Assembly (NCBI GenBank): GCA_013399875.1
Contig: VXAZ01003406.1
Coordinates: forward strand, 157,207 to 221,206
Direction of reading: 5' to 3'
Origin: Gymnorhina tibicen
Lineage: Eukaryota; Chordata; Aves; Passeriformes; Artamidae
DNA length: 64,000 nucleotides
The position numbers were made by a program, and so were the translations under genes. Below are positions 1 through 12,407 of this stretch, one piece after another. The notes beneath the pieces are model-generated. The model was not told where the DNA came from. It ran no database searches and worked only from the letters and a program-made list of their open reading frames with translations. Within the stretch, counting starts at the first letter, position 1. Every line of letters starts with the position of its first letter.

Positions 1-1624
1 AAAAAAAAAAAAAATCCTTCAGTATTAACCCCCCAGCGGTTCTGTCTAGTCACCCATTTGTTGTTTGAAATCAGTTGTTTTTTTACTGTAAGTCTTAGTA
101 TAGTCTTCCCACCTTGTATAGCAAAGGGTCTAGTCCTGAACTGGCTATGTACTGAAAACTCACACTGGAAGCAGTTGAAGCTTTGAGTGAAAAAAAAGCA
201 CTTTTTCACTATTGGGTCCAAAATGTAGGTTAAATATACTGAAAGGGTTTCAGATGTAGCATCCATTTTTTAGGGAAATGATGTATTGTGTGATGTTATG
301 TTTAATGCACTGTTTATTATTTTTTCCTTCACTGTTCACAGTACTGTTTACAAGCAGTATTTTTTAACTTTGCGCAAGCTGGCACATAAAACAAAAATGT
401 TGATGATGTTAATCACTAGGAGTTAGCTGCAGGTGGGCGGTAAACAATTTAGCAAATGTGTGATTTGTCCCACTCTTCTACTCTCTATATAGGGAGAGCA
501 AGTCAATGGAGGAAGCAATTCTACAATTCATGCTTTCAAACTTTTAGATAGATCATTGGATTTTCAACTGAAAGAGAAACATGCATGTCTTCATGGGCAT
601 GGGGGTTGTTCTATTTAGTTTTGTTTGTTTTAGGGCTTGGTTTGGTTTTTTTTTTTAATGCCAGTGTGGTGCAGATGAAATAGAAAAAAAACCCTGAGTC
701 ATACAGTAAATGTGGTATAGTAGTGACTGCCTATACAGTTGAAAGAATAGTAATTATTATAAGGGCATGGAAAACAATACCACTTTCAAAATATTCATTT
801 ATTTGTGAAGTGCAAATGGTGTGAACAGGGTAAAGCAATTACATTTATAATTATTTGCTGTCTTTTGGTTAATAGCCATTGCATACCCCCTTTGTAATTT
901 GATTTCTTTTTAATTAGTAGCTTTCCTTGTAGGCAAGAATGTTCAAAAAGTTGCACTAGGTCATTTTACCATCATGACTCTATTCACTTCCCCCATTCCT
1001 TCACCCTTAAAAAATCCCTGAGTTGAATTAAAAAAAAACAAGTCAGTAGCAGATCATGTAGCAGTAAAACCTCAAACAGAATCAGATCCAAAGAATCCCT
1101 TTTGGTTTCACACAATATGGTAAAATTAGAGATTGCAGGAAACCAAAAAATTTAAACTGGGAACATTTGAAAAGAAATGACTGGGCTTTATGAAAATGAC
1201 ACATTGACTGGCCAGTGTGTTTTTTTATCGACAATTTCTTTGTTGAGGCATAGATCAAAGAAACCTGCATATGTTTTCATTTTGTTCTAAGTCTAACTAG
1301 AAAATTACATCCAGATGTTTAATAGGCATTCTGTTGGTTTTCTGCATTGATTAGATATGTTGGTACTGTTTGCTTACAAGTGTAGCCGGATCATTAGCTA
1401 ATGCAAAGAAATGTTTGTAGCGAGTTGCTAATTAGGTCTTTTGGAAACTCTCCATGCTAAGGAACAATTTGTACAGTGGCCAGAAAAACTTGCGGTACTT
1501 GAGAAGTCGCTTTCCCTTCTGTGTCTGGGAAAAAACAGTCAGTCGCTTTCCCTAATCTTCTTTTGCCTACAGGGATTGCAGCTTGATCCCAGTGGGTTGA
1601 AGTGCAAATAAATTAGGAAGAGAC

Positions 1625-1669
1625 CACACACACGCACGTGCGCGCACGCACACACACACTCCCCCCCCC
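1625..1669. repeat. (CA)n/(CG) microsatellite followed by a C run
   Basis: An alternating purine-pyrimidine tract of about 35 bp (CA units with embedded CGCACGTGCGCGC) is followed directly by nine C's. Such strict alternation including CG steps is the kind of sequence known to adopt Z-DNA under torsional stress. Confidence 0.85.
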
Positions 1670-4600
1670 ATCCCCAATCTGCTCCTTTAGTCAAAATTCA
1701 GTTGTAGAGTCTTACAAAAACCTAGCCAAAATGGAGTGCTTAAAACTAAAATGTGTTAAATTCTCAACATTCATGTTATCAAATACACAGCATTTTTGAG
1801 CATACTTTAGAGACAGATGGGGAAGCCCTTTATGATAAATGAGTGTACTTGAATTCATTACTGTGGTACTTATAATTAAAGTAGCTCTTTCTCAACTTCA
1901 CTACTTCTGCAGTGTACTTCAAGACAAAGCTTGGGGAAAGTGTATACATAGATGACAGAGGGGTGAAAGAGGAGCAGAAGAACTTTAATCATCTGTGTTT
2001 TGTTAAGTCCAAAAGGAGGTCAGATGTATTACCTGTTTACAATATTGACAGAGAAATTGTTGTAGACTTCATGGCTCTGGCCTGATAACCTTCTAGGTGC
2101 AATGTCACCTTCCAAAGGATGCTTGACAGTGTCAATGACCTTTCTAATAAAGACCACTTGCCAGTGTATCACACTTCAGCCTGTAGCACGAGGCCTCCAT
2201 CGCAGAAGGTGACAGCTAAAGGAGCAATGTGTGTATATTTTGTACAGTAAATGAGAACGCATGATCATACCAGCTCCCTGGTCCTTTCATCGCACACAAC
2301 AAAGTTTTACTCCTGGAAATAGTCCCTTTGAAGTCCATGACAATACTTGCTTGGAAAAAGATACCTTTGTGTCAGACTTCACTAGATCAGGGCTGTGCAT
2401 ACAGAATAGTAGGTTGCGTGTGATATACATATGCAAAACACCTGTGTTTTTACCAGTGACGCCATGCAAGTGTAGAAGTTTTATTCCCCTTTTTGGGAGC
2501 TACCTAAAAAGGAAGGTTGCCACAAAGGTACAGTTAATTGTTGCACTTCAGTGTTCTAGTTGTGGTATACTATTTTTCCTTGCCTGGCAAAATACTAAAA
2601 CTTTTCCATCCTATTTTAGTTCCGTGTATACATATAGTCTTTTGACAGGATTAATAGAAGGTGTCTTTTCCCCTAAGCTGTCAATAACATTAGAAAGTGT
2701 CTACAGATCACCAAAGACCCTTAGACTTAAAACCACAGGGGAAATAGCATTGAGACAAATGGTCTTGTGGAAATGACGCTTTCAAAACATTTGTTGAAAT
2801 GGCTGAAGGAAGTTTCATTGTGCAAAGAAAGAGACAGTCTGAGGCTCCAAGTGCACTAGCATTTCAGGATTAGGAACAGCGACTTGCTGCTGTTAAGGTA
2901 CATGAAGCCCTATCCTTTACCCTAGTATCTGTTCTCCACGTACGAAAGCAGCAGCCTTTAGGAATCTTTAAACTGCAGATGTAATACAGAAGTATTGTGT
3001 GTGGAGCCATGGCTCTCTGTCAGCCAATAGGAAGCAGACTGAACTGAAACTTGGCTAGAGTTTGGCAGCTGTTTCCTGTAATACTTCTGCCTCTCAGTCC
3101 TTCAGAAGAGGTTCTTGCGTACTGAGGTTATAAACATCGTGTGAGCTGCTCTTACACCAACCTTCTACTCCAGACCTCAGATTTCAGTCTGGTAGAGTCT
3201 AGATGAGAGCAGATTGTCCTGTCCTGCTGTCTCTTCATAATGCAGATGCCGTAATGTGCTGGCGTGCTACGGCTGCAACATCTGTGGAGATGCTCTTCCA
3301 GCACTGGTGGCAAAAAGGCATTAAGTCTGCTTCCAGCTTTCCCCATGCCCTAAAAGCTCTGGGCTCCCATATTCCTGAGGGAATGGAATTAACAAATATG
3401 TCTTTTAGGACCCAGTGAGAAGTGGAGGAATTATGTGAAAGAAGTTACTGCACAAGGATAATGATGAGGAGGAGAATTGGGGAGAGGAATTAAACAGGAA
3501 GGGAATATTTCAGTACTGCGGTGATGCAATTCTTAATAAATGTGGAAATTTCCTTAGTAAAACACCATTGAACTTCAGGCAAGATTTGAAACCATAACAG
3601 TTGCTCACAGTATAAAAAGAAAATAATTTAACTATCTGAGTCATCCAGCACTGTCCACCTCTCTGTTTTTCTACTTACTCTGCCCTTCCACTACATTCAA
3701 TGCAGGAGTCTCAGTTTATATCCTGAGCGGCTAACATGTAATGACAGCTGTGATTATTAGTAGAGTATATCCATTTTCCAAAATACGAAATAGTAAATTC
3801 TACCATTTGACATACACCTAGAATTGTCACTACTCAGTCCTCAAATGAATGTCCACATGAAGCATCCAATCAAAAAAGCATGTCTTGCCTGTCCATTTAT
3901 TGTGTGTCCATCTATGTCCATCTATTCTGATACACTGGTATGCTCATAATCACTGGCATCACCCCATAGAAAATTGGTAAGGAAAGGAAAAATAGATCCA
4001 TCCCATTTAATTCCACTTATATATTACTGCCTCTAAAATACCTATATGCCTTCCATTGCAGAAAACCACATAGTGATTACACAGACAGTAGAGTAATCAT
4101 GGTTAATAGTCCAAATATCTGAATATTTAGCAGTAAGAAAGCATGATGAAGAGTTAATAATAGTAATACTGCTTGTTGAGAAGAGAGAGATCAGCCAAAG
4201 TCATTGAAAGGATACCTTTTGTGAAAACAAGAGAGATAATAAGTACAGTATAGTTGGGATGTTGAACACCGTGCTGGTGTGGAGGGGATGGTGGAGGAAG
4301 GGAGGGGTTGTATTTCGTTGTTTTTTTGTTGTTGTTTGGTTGGATTTGGGTGTGTCTTTTGCACAAGAATGGTTTTCCATCTATCCACCTGAGCTCAAAA
4401 GCAATGAAAAGTATGCACATATTCATAATTTACTATTATAAATTCAATAGTTGGTAGCAAGACATTTTCTACCCAGCCTCTCACATTTTCTGCTGTAGTT
4501 TTACTGTTAATGTGCTTATGCATGCTCAGGTGCTCGGCTGTCCAAGTTAAGAAGCATTCATGAAGAAGAAAATCTCAATGCAACATGACCCTAGAGCATA

Positions 4601-4960
4601 ACTAAGGAGAATATCTGTGCCCTAAAACTGGCAGTAGATTGTACTTTGGGAACAGGCTGAATCTCATAAGTGAAACCATTATATCTTCATTAATTTTGCA
4701 ATAAAATATTTTGCAAATCTCACCCATGTAAACCCCAAAAAGCAGAGAGTAAGCAGCAAAAGGCATACAGGAATAGAGGTGCACATGCACTATTTAGCAT
4801 TATCATACGTTGAAGTAAATATTCTTAAATTGCCCATATTTTGTTTTTGACTAGGTGTTTCATTTAAATGAAAGAGATACATGATTAGTCTTCTGAAGGT
4901 GGGACAATACAAGACCACTTTTATCAGTTCTTTTCACATCTGCAAGTGAATTAATCTCTT

Positions 4961-5022
4961 GTCCTTTCCTGTCCTGTCCTGTCCTTTCTTCCTCTTTTCT
5001 CCTCCTTTCTCTTCTTCCCTCT
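4961..5022. repeat. Pyrimidine-rich tract with TGTCC units
   Basis: About 60 bp of almost pure C/T on the plus strand. It begins with three to four copies of a CTGTC-type pentamer and decays into irregular CTT/CCT. This is simple low-complexity sequence; open frames on the opposite strand here (Glu/Arg/Lys-rich) are artefacts of it. Confidence 0.75.
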
Positions 5023-5829
5023 ATATTTTTCTTTAGCTCAACAAAGCTGAGAAACATTTCTCTAACAAAAGGAAGATGTGGGTAAATATTTAGGGATATT
5101 TCTTACATACATTTTGCATGGCATACTCTACCGTGTTGCAGATCAATTCAGAATATGGCATTTAATTTTCAAGAGAAATGTACTACCTGCAGTGAAGAGC
5201 TGTTTCTTCAATGCAACTCCTCTAAAAGAGCAGAGGTATTTCATTCATTTAATTAATGTGGTAAAGCTTTGTCCCTTTTGGTTTTATTTACATGATTTTA
5301 TTAGGAGCTTGATTTTGCCTGTGTTTCTTATAAATTCTGATGTGTCTGAATGTATATAGACACCTGAATGACTATCTCAAGTCTCCATTTCAGAAAGCAG
5401 ATTTTTTATTTTGAAATCACACCTAGTTTGAATTAGAGGGTTGTACACTTTATTTTCTTAAATTATCAGTTTCACTGGGGGAAAAAATAAAGCAAATAAA
5501 TGTAGGGAGAAAAGAAATCACAGATGACTGTTAAACTCTAGGTCTGTCTTAGTCTGAGATACTATGGGAAGAGAAAAGACTGTGTTTTAAAGGATTTTTC
5601 TTTAAGTGGTTCACATAGGGCTCCTGCTGAACTGGTCAGATGGTGCAGACAAGGTCCCACATGTCTTTAAATAAGTTTTGAGTTTTTGTTGTTTCTCTCT
5701 GAACCAGCCAGCCAAACCACAAGACAACTTCTGAATTTACAATTGAGCAAAACTCCCCACAAGCAAATTGCTCAACAAAGCCTGGCGTATTTTGCCCCTG
5801 TGTTTGGAAACAATAGGAAAGAGAAGCAT

Positions 5830-5861
5830 GTTTACTTCTATCCCAGTTTACTTCTATCCCA
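5830..5861. repeat. Exact 16-bp tandem duplication
   Basis: The unit GTTTACTTCTATCCCA occurs twice back to back (5830-5845 and 5846-5861) with no mismatch, in otherwise unique DNA. Confidence 0.9.
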
Positions 5862-7278
5862 AGCTGTCGGACATCTCACAGGTCCATGAAGTGCAACAGG
5901 TCATTTATGCAGATTGCACCAGGATGGTCATCTTCTAATAGTTTCCCTCGAGTGTGGGACATAACCCTCATCTCCTTTTCTCTCCCTCACACATTATCCT
6001 ACCTTGTTTAATAGCATAAGACAAGCTGATGTGTGTCCCTGTCCCCATAAAGCATGAGAGACTCTCAGTGAATGAGGTACAGAGCTAGCTATAGGGTTCT
6101 ATGCATTCAAGAGGTCCCATTCACTTCAGATGAGGTAGGATTTCATGCTAGGTATCTGACATGTTTTGTAAAATATACTGAATGCTCTAAGATATATTGA
6201 GAGTTTTCCTTTTTCTCAGAGAGAAAAGAAACCATCCAGAATCACATGTGTTAACCTAATTGTCAAGCACTGCTTTCTTTTCAAGAAACCTAGGCAATTG
6301 TGGAAATATTTCTGGTGTGGAATTTCACTGTAGGGAAGATTTGTCCCTCTTTGTCCACTCTTTCTTATTTTAAGGTCTTTCATAAATTTGCTGGTCTACA
6401 TTAGTATCTTCTGAATGAAGAACATGTGGGACTGGCTTACTTACTTGCACAAAGAAGCGCTATAATAAAGTTTATCTGGAATACAGTACTAGTGTTGGGG
6501 TTTTAGGAGTTCTCCTTTTGGTTTTTTTTCTGTTAAAGAATTTTCCCCATACGTGTTAGGGAGACAATAATGACTGGATACTTCAGAGAGACAGAAGACC
6601 TGGCCACAGCTCAGGGGAGGGGCCCAGCTGGCTACTCTCTTTTAGCTGGGGTTTTCTCGTGTAGGGCAGGGATGCTACGAGATTTGGACTGGGATAAAGA
6701 GGTTAGGTGGAGACCCTAGGGCTCTTGTTCTCTCAGTGTTCAAAGGGGAGAGAAGGTTTGGTCCCCGAGGGGAGAATTCATCACCATTGAGGGCTTCTGC
6801 CTTTTGCTGCCTTCCTTCTACCGTGAGTGGGGCTCTGCTTGCTGGAGCAGCCATTGCCCTGGGACCCTCTTTAACAGCCTACCTTACTAAAAAAGGGACT
6901 TTTTTTCACCATCTGCTGGGGGGGCCTCAGGAGAAAACCCTGGGATCCCAAGCCGCCTTTCCCTGCCCCGCTGGGAGCCGGGCCGTGGCTGTCCTGCCCC
7001 CGCCGTTCCTCTGCCGCTGCTTTGAGTCTGCGCTGCCCAGTAGCGCTGCACCCCTGCCTGCTGAGAGGCCCTGGGGTTCCCGCTGCAGCTCTGGCGTTTG
7101 ATACATCTCACCTACCACCCGGGATTTTGTGCTCATCCCTGCTGTTCCAGCTGCTGTTCCCAGGGGTCCTGCTGGGGCACCGGGATCGGCCGCCCAGGGG
7201 GTTTGTGAAGCCTTTCTCCCATCCCTTCCCGGCCCGGCCCAGCCGCCATTGCCGCGCGCTCCCCGAGCTCGCTCCGGA

Positions 7279-7292
7279 GCGCCCCCTGCAGG
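7279..7292 (-). promoter_or_regulatory. CTCF-like motif 1 in the solo LTR
   Basis: The plus strand reads GCGCCCCCTGCAGG. Its complement, CCTGCAGGGGGCGC, matches the vertebrate CTCF core (CCAGCAGGGGGCGC type) at all but about two positions. Binding is an inference from the motif only. Confidence 0.4.
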
Positions 7293-7336
7293 CGCGGGGG
7301 AACCATCGCTCCCGCCCTGCCCAGCGGGAGCCGCCA

Positions 7337-7350
7337 GCGCCCCCTGCCGG
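7337..7350 (-). promoter_or_regulatory. CTCF-like motif 2 in the solo LTR
   Basis: The plus strand reads GCGCCCCCTGCCGG, 58 bp downstream of the first copy and in the same orientation. The complement CCGGCAGGGGGCGC differs from the usual CTCF core at one position. It contains a CpG whose methylation could affect binding. Confidence 0.42.
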
Positions 7351-7480
7351 CCGTGAGCGCCACTGCACCGACGGGGACAGGGCCTGGCAGCCGGGAAGGG
7401 GTCACTGGGGTCTGGTCCTGTTCGGTGTTACCGACAGAGTTACTGGTGTTTGTCTGCCTTGTTATACATACAGATATATA

Positions 7481-7486
7481 AATAAA
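7481..7486 (+). terminator. LTR poly(A) signal AATAAA
   Basis: A canonical AATAAA lies about 150 bp before the 3' end of the solo LTR, preceded by a TATATA stretch. It marks the end of the R region and fixes the LTR on the plus strand. Confidence 0.6.
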
Positions 7487-7635
7487 GAACTGTTATTCCT
7501 ATTCCTCATATCTTTGCCTCAAAGCCCCTTAATGTCAAAATCACAGTAATTCAGAGGGAAGGGGGGGGTTATATTTTCCATTCCTAGGGAGGCTTCTGCC
7601 TTCCTTGGCAGACATCTGTCTTTCAAACCAAGACA

Positions 7636-8584
7636 GCTAGAAAATATTTATAAGCAGCTCTTGAGTTCAGAAAAAAATAATTATTTCTCAAGGTATCCTT
7701 CTGTCATTTACTTTTGTTTGGGGTTTCTTGGGAGTTTTGTTTGGGTTTGGCTTTTTTTGGTTTGGTTTCATTTGTTTTCTTATTCAGTGGTTTAGATTTT
7801 TTATTCCACAGAGTTTTTAACTTCTAATGGGAATGTAGCAGAACTTTAAAAATAGAAATCTTCAAATCAATCAGCTGATTATATTGATAGTGCCCTGAAC
7901 TTTTTTATATCATTGCAAGACATCTACAGTAAATCTCCAGTTAAAATGAAGAAAATATTTATATAGTAAGTATTTGAAAGGCATGAGAGAGTGGGAAATA
8001 GAGTTTAATTTATCTTTAAATGCTGCTTTAGATATTTGCTTTGTTGTATTTTTTTTTTCATTGAAAACATTTGAGAAATCATTACATGATGTCTTGGGCC
8101 TAGTTAGATATTTTATTAATGAGTGGGAGATTATTACACAAAACTGGGCTACTAGCATCTGGCCCAACCCAGGAAGATTTTTCCTTTATAGAAGGCAGAT
8201 TGTACTGCCTTAAGCCTCTGATTGAACTCCATCCTTTATCTAGTATGTGACTATTAGTTGCCCATTTATGAATAAGATATATTAATGTGTTACTTGACTG
8301 AAAAAGTGAATATTAATGCTTTCCCAAATTTTCTGGAAAAGTATATTTTATAAATATCCTAAATATATGAAATAATAGTAAAATGTATAAATTTTATTCC
8401 CAGCTTTCTCTTGCACAATACAAGCAAAAAGGGGAACTCACAGGTACTGTTTAGAGCACTAAGTGTGGTATATACAAAATTATGGATAAGACACAAAATA
8501 TTGTATGATACAGGGTATAATTTTGTTCCTTGATTGTTTTGAGAAAACAATTCACTGTTCTTCTGTAAATCAGAAAGTTGTTTA

Positions 8585-8631
<47 letters not shown>

Positions 8632-11600
8632 GTTTTTACATCCATGTAGACATAGAGATGTACATATACAACACCATGAGGTAAGAACTAATTTTTTTAA
8701 TTCCCAGGCAGGGCGTTCAGTGAACATGAAGGGTTGTGAAGAGAACCTGATCCAGAAGTGTTAAACTTTCAGTTTATGCCATGATTCATTGAAGTCAAAG
8801 CAAAGTAACCTCACTCTTTTTTTTTTTTTCCCTTTNGTCTGATTAAAAATGTCCCTTTTAAGAGCATCAGATGCCAGAGAGTGCTGTTGTCTTCTGCTTT
8901 CAGCGTTTTAGGTCTTCTGTTCCGCAGTATAAATGGCAAACTCCTACTGTCACCTGAAAAATAGTGTTAAAACACACTGAAAGTATTGGCGTGACATTGA
9001 TAAATGCAAACAGCCTGCCCAAAGGAATATCACCTTCATTTAGATCATCTGTTTACAAATGCATATATCTGTGAAAACAGACATATTAATGCAGATTTTA
9101 CCACAAAATAAATACATGGAGAATCATTTAAATTAAATCATAAATATCTGGTGATATCTTAGGAGGAAAAAAGGCTCTGAAGATAATTCTGTAATTAAGA
9201 GTCCAAAAGACATTAACTTTTTATTATAGGATAAGAAAATGGTGGAACATTCTTCTTGCAGATTGAGTTCCTATTTCTTTTTGTTTTTCCAAAGTTTTAC
9301 ACAAAACCAAGGCAAAATGTATTTCTTCCTTTTATTAAACAATCTGATTTTATTAAATGCAAACTCAGTTGTAAAAGTGACACCGTATTAATTGATTCAA
9401 AGTTGTGCTTTAGGGGTTTTGTGGATTTTTTCCTTACAAGTCACATTTCTGGGGCTGTATGATTCATTCAAGTGGGTTCCAACACCCATGTTTTTAAATA
9501 TGAGACTGTTGTTCCACTTTTTACTCTTCCTCTGCATACACAAGTCTGCCCACTCACGTACATTCACACAAAAAAATACATCACAAATAAAAAGATGCTT
9601 CATTAGTTTTGAGATGCAAAGTCACTGGGATTTGTGATCAATTTATGCAGAATAGAATAAATTATAAAAATATTTTGGTTGTGTTTTGGTGAAAATCATT
9701 TTCTACTTGAAGAAACTTGGTCCTTTAGCTTATTAGATGGGAGGCTGACATGCTGTTTTACATTTATAGATAGGAAGCAAACAAGCTGTGAACTTATCTT
9801 CATCCTTGAGTCTGGTTAAAGGAGAGCATGAGAATAGACGTACCTTTTGTCTGTGTACAAAGGGTAAACTGTGAGACCATGTAGATATCTTATGTGTGGT
9901 TCACGCTGGGTCCGGTCACCCAGAGCAAAACTGTACTCAGTACCAGACTGAGATTTTTGTATAGCGAAGAATGACATGTTGGAGCTCATATAGGATGGTG
10001 ATATGTCTGTATTTTCTATCTTAATTTAAAACTCTCCAATACCATTTTTAGAGTACATGATACTCTTTTCCACACACCATTCTCTATTTTCCCATTTGAA
10101 TTACCCCTGCTGCCTCCTTACTGGTGAGAGGGGGAAAAGATGTGTCTGTCAAGGCTGCAGAAAATCATAGCAGGACGTACTCAGAAGTTACATCTTGCTC
10201 TTCAGCTGCTGCACAACAAAATGAAAGAGTCAGTGGTTCACTAGGGGAATCCAAAAACTTCTGCTGTGATGTAGTCCTCAGGTTTTATGAAAGAACACTG
10301 GAACCAATCAATTCAGATATTCCTACACCACTTCATATGTATAGTGGTGTTGGTTTGATCCCACAAAATAATCACTGGTTGGCTTTTTACACCCTTAGGT
10401 TTCAGGGTAAAAACAGCCACAAATGTGAAGCCCTGTGTCATCCAGTCTTGTAATTCCAGATTGGAAAAAAAGTTTGGCTTGGTGTCTATCCCATTTACTT
10501 TAAAGGGAATTCAGAATGTTTCTGTGAAGCAAAGAATAAATTAGTCAAACAACTTTTTTTATCATATTAAAAATATTCTAATTCAAAATTTTGTTTTAGT
10601 CAGTCTAGATCAAAGTGTCTGATGTTGTGTTACCACTTAAAATTAATCTTTTACATAAATCTGCTGAATATTCATGTGTCAGACGTATTTAAAAAAATGG
10701 ATTTAGTAAAGTGGAGTTATAATTTTGTTGCAAGTAGGTTGGGCCCACTCATTTTTCTGCTATTTGTAAAACCAACCTTTTATCCATGGGTATCTGAAGG
10801 ACTAAGCGGGTTCTGTCACTGAGGATAGGGCTGGTTATGTGTCTAGTGATTCTTCCCAGTCTGGTAAGAACTTAAAGATCCAGCTACAGGTCACTGCTAG
10901 AAGACCTCTCCTTTTGGTTCAAAAGGAAGAAATCTGTAGTTTGTAAATTAAGTATCAGGGTTCCATAGGTGTTGAAGGTTATTAGAGGGAGGCAGTCACA
11001 ATAACAAGGTTTGGGTTTATACCTTTTGATTTTTCTTTTTCCACTTAAAGAAACCTCATAGAATTTTGGTTTAGGGCTATATCTTTTTCAACTGGAATAC
11101 AATAAAAATGTTGGCTAAAAAACCCTGAGTACTTCTTTTAAAGTACTTTTTTAATAACTGCTTTGGAGTATTTTGCAAAATGCCTCGGTTTTAGCTTCAA
11201 TTACCTGATTATTGTGTGATCTTTGTAGGAAGATACTTATGTTTTTCTTTCATATCATCAAAAATGTGCTTGATGATGTGCAAATCATCAAGAAACAAAG
11301 ATTCATGTGACCAAACTGTTCTCCACAAACCCTATTTAAGATTCTTTTTCGAAATATTTGGATCTATGCTCATATCAGTTGTGGAAAAAATTTAAGATAG
11401 AATTGGAAGCATGCCAAAATACAGTAAAGAGGCACTAACCTGCTTTGTTATTAGTGGTCACAGCTAGGTCACTTCCAGTGTCCATGCTATCTCATTTGGA
11501 GCTTGTTATCATGTGCTGGGTATTTTGGCGGAAACTGGTACTTGAAGTGCTTGTGCGAGGAAAAAATATTCTGTGATTGCTTGTAATTTTGCAGGACACT

Positions 11601-11971
11601 GACTTCCCTTCTGGAGTAAGGGTGAAGTACCTCAACCCATTGCAATGGGGAACTTGCTGTAATAACCACAAAACAACCTTGAAGAACTGAAGAAATGTGA
11701 TTGGGTGCTAATGTAATATTAAAATAGTTTTCAAAGAGCACACTCAGACCTCCACTGGAAAAAAGCAGCTGTCAAAACATTGGATTTTTCATTTAGTTGA
11801 ATTTTTCATTTGGCGTTTACAACTGCTGAAATACAGGAATAGCAACCATACTTTATTGACCAATGCAAACTGCTAAAGTGGCACTAGCACAACAGGATAA
11901 TATGCCAACATGAGAAAGGACCAACGGCAGCCATTGGGAACACTGTCTCAGCTCTCCAAAAAATATAGGGA
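7636..11971. other. Non-coding unique DNA between the solo LTR and the provirus
   Basis: AT-rich DNA with a G/T-rich low-complexity patch at about 7711-7780, an (AT)n tract, a T run before an undetermined base at about 8836, and no gene-like frame. Frames of 60-122 codons here lack any domain and overlap simple repeats. Nothing else was recognised. Confidence 0.55.
8587..8630. repeat. (AT)n microsatellite
   Basis: About 19 uninterrupted AT dinucleotides followed by ACACATG. A perfect tract of this length is likely polymorphic and can extrude a cruciform. It produces a spurious Tyr-Ile repeat in open frames on the minus strand. Confidence 0.95.
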
Positions 11972-12155
11972 TGTCGCGGCGGTAATCCGTCAGGGGACTG
12001 CGAGGCGGAGGCAGCCACCACCGCGGCAAAGCCACGAAGGCGTCCTCACCAAGCACAGCACTCCACAGCACCGTGCGTGCAGGAGTGCTGACGGTAATGT
12101 GGGAAAGGCGCAGAGGACAGAGAGACGGGAGAGGCCTCTGTATGACGTTCCAAGG

Positions 12156-12161
12156 TTTAAT
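12156..12161 (-). terminator. Proviral poly(A) signal ATTAAA
   Basis: The plus strand reads TTTAAT. In proviral sense ATTAAA lies about 55 bp downstream of the TATA-like element, a short but possible spacing for an R region. It is the common variant of the poly(A) hexamer. Confidence 0.45.
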
Positions 12162-12215
12162 ACCCTTGAAGGGGATCAGGAACAAAAAACCCGAAACGGA
12201 CTTAAGCCCGGGAAG

Positions 12216-12220
12216 ATATA
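12216..12220 (-). promoter_or_regulatory. TATA-like element of the proviral LTR
   Basis: In proviral sense TATAT lies downstream of three CCAAT boxes and upstream of the poly(A) signal, where the U3 promoter TATA box is expected. The match is short, so it rests on position as much as on sequence. Confidence 0.5.
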
Positions 12221-12244
12221 GGGTAAGGTGGGATCAGGAAACAA

Positions 12245-12327
12245 CCAATGGGAAAGGGGATTGAGGAAGGAGCAAAACAGGATTGGGGGAAAACAACCAA
12301 TGGGGAACCGGATCAAAACCAGCCAAT
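12245..12327 (-). promoter_or_regulatory. Cluster of three CCAAT boxes in the LTR U3
   Basis: CCAATGGG-type motifs occur on the plus strand at 12245, 12297 and 12323, so each is an inverted CCAAT (ATTGG) in proviral sense. They lie about 25-110 bp upstream of the TATA-like element. The local context (ACAACCAATGGG) is repeated, suggesting duplication of an enhancer unit. NF-Y binding is inferred. Confidence 0.5.
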
Positions 12328-12407
12328 GGGGTAACAGAACTCACAGAAATTTCCAGGACCCGAGTTTGATAGACAAGGGGGTGGGTACAACTTGGATGAT
12401 GAATGGC

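Larger units (their letters stand above)
1..6492. other. Non-coding, mostly unique AT-rich DNA
   Basis: No reading frame here looks like a gene; the longest, about 170 codons at 2261-2776, has no recognisable domain. The sequence is AT-rich and holds only simple tracts (listed separately) plus a homopolymer A run at positions 1-14. No splice-bounded conserved exon, transposon or RNA gene was recognised. A diverged old repeat could be missed by eye. Confidence 0.6.
6493..7635 (+). mobile_element. Solo LTR of an avian endogenous retrovirus (ERVL-like)
   Basis: The 1143-bp element starts TGTTGGGG and ends CCAAGACA, so it has the TGT...ACA ends of an LTR. The flanking five bases are ACTAG (6488-6492) and GCTAG (7636-7640), a target-site duplication with one substitution; 5 bp suits class III (ERVL-type) elements. 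A poly(A) signal AATAAA at 7481-7486 sets the plus orientation. The middle (about 6950-7400) is very GC- and CpG-rich, so overlapping open frames of up to 175 codons on both strands are by-products of base composition. No internal retroviral genes flank it, hence a solo LTR formed by LTR-LTR recombination. The family name is from memory of similar avian repeats and is uncertain. Confidence 0.82.

Noticed and set aside
2261..2776. 171-codon plus-strand frame as a host gene
   Set aside because: No domain, no repeats or signal typical of a protein, no splice context; a frame of this length is expected by chance in 64 kb.
6950..7400. CpG island of a host promoter
   Set aside because: The whole GC-rich patch is contained within an LTR with a flanking target-site duplication, so it is not evidence for a host gene start.
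6736..7549. Overlapping frames of 86-175 codons on both strands
   Set aside because: They lie inside the GC-rich solo LTR, where stop codons are rare; low-complexity Ala/Pro/Arg composition and opposing frames point to base composition.
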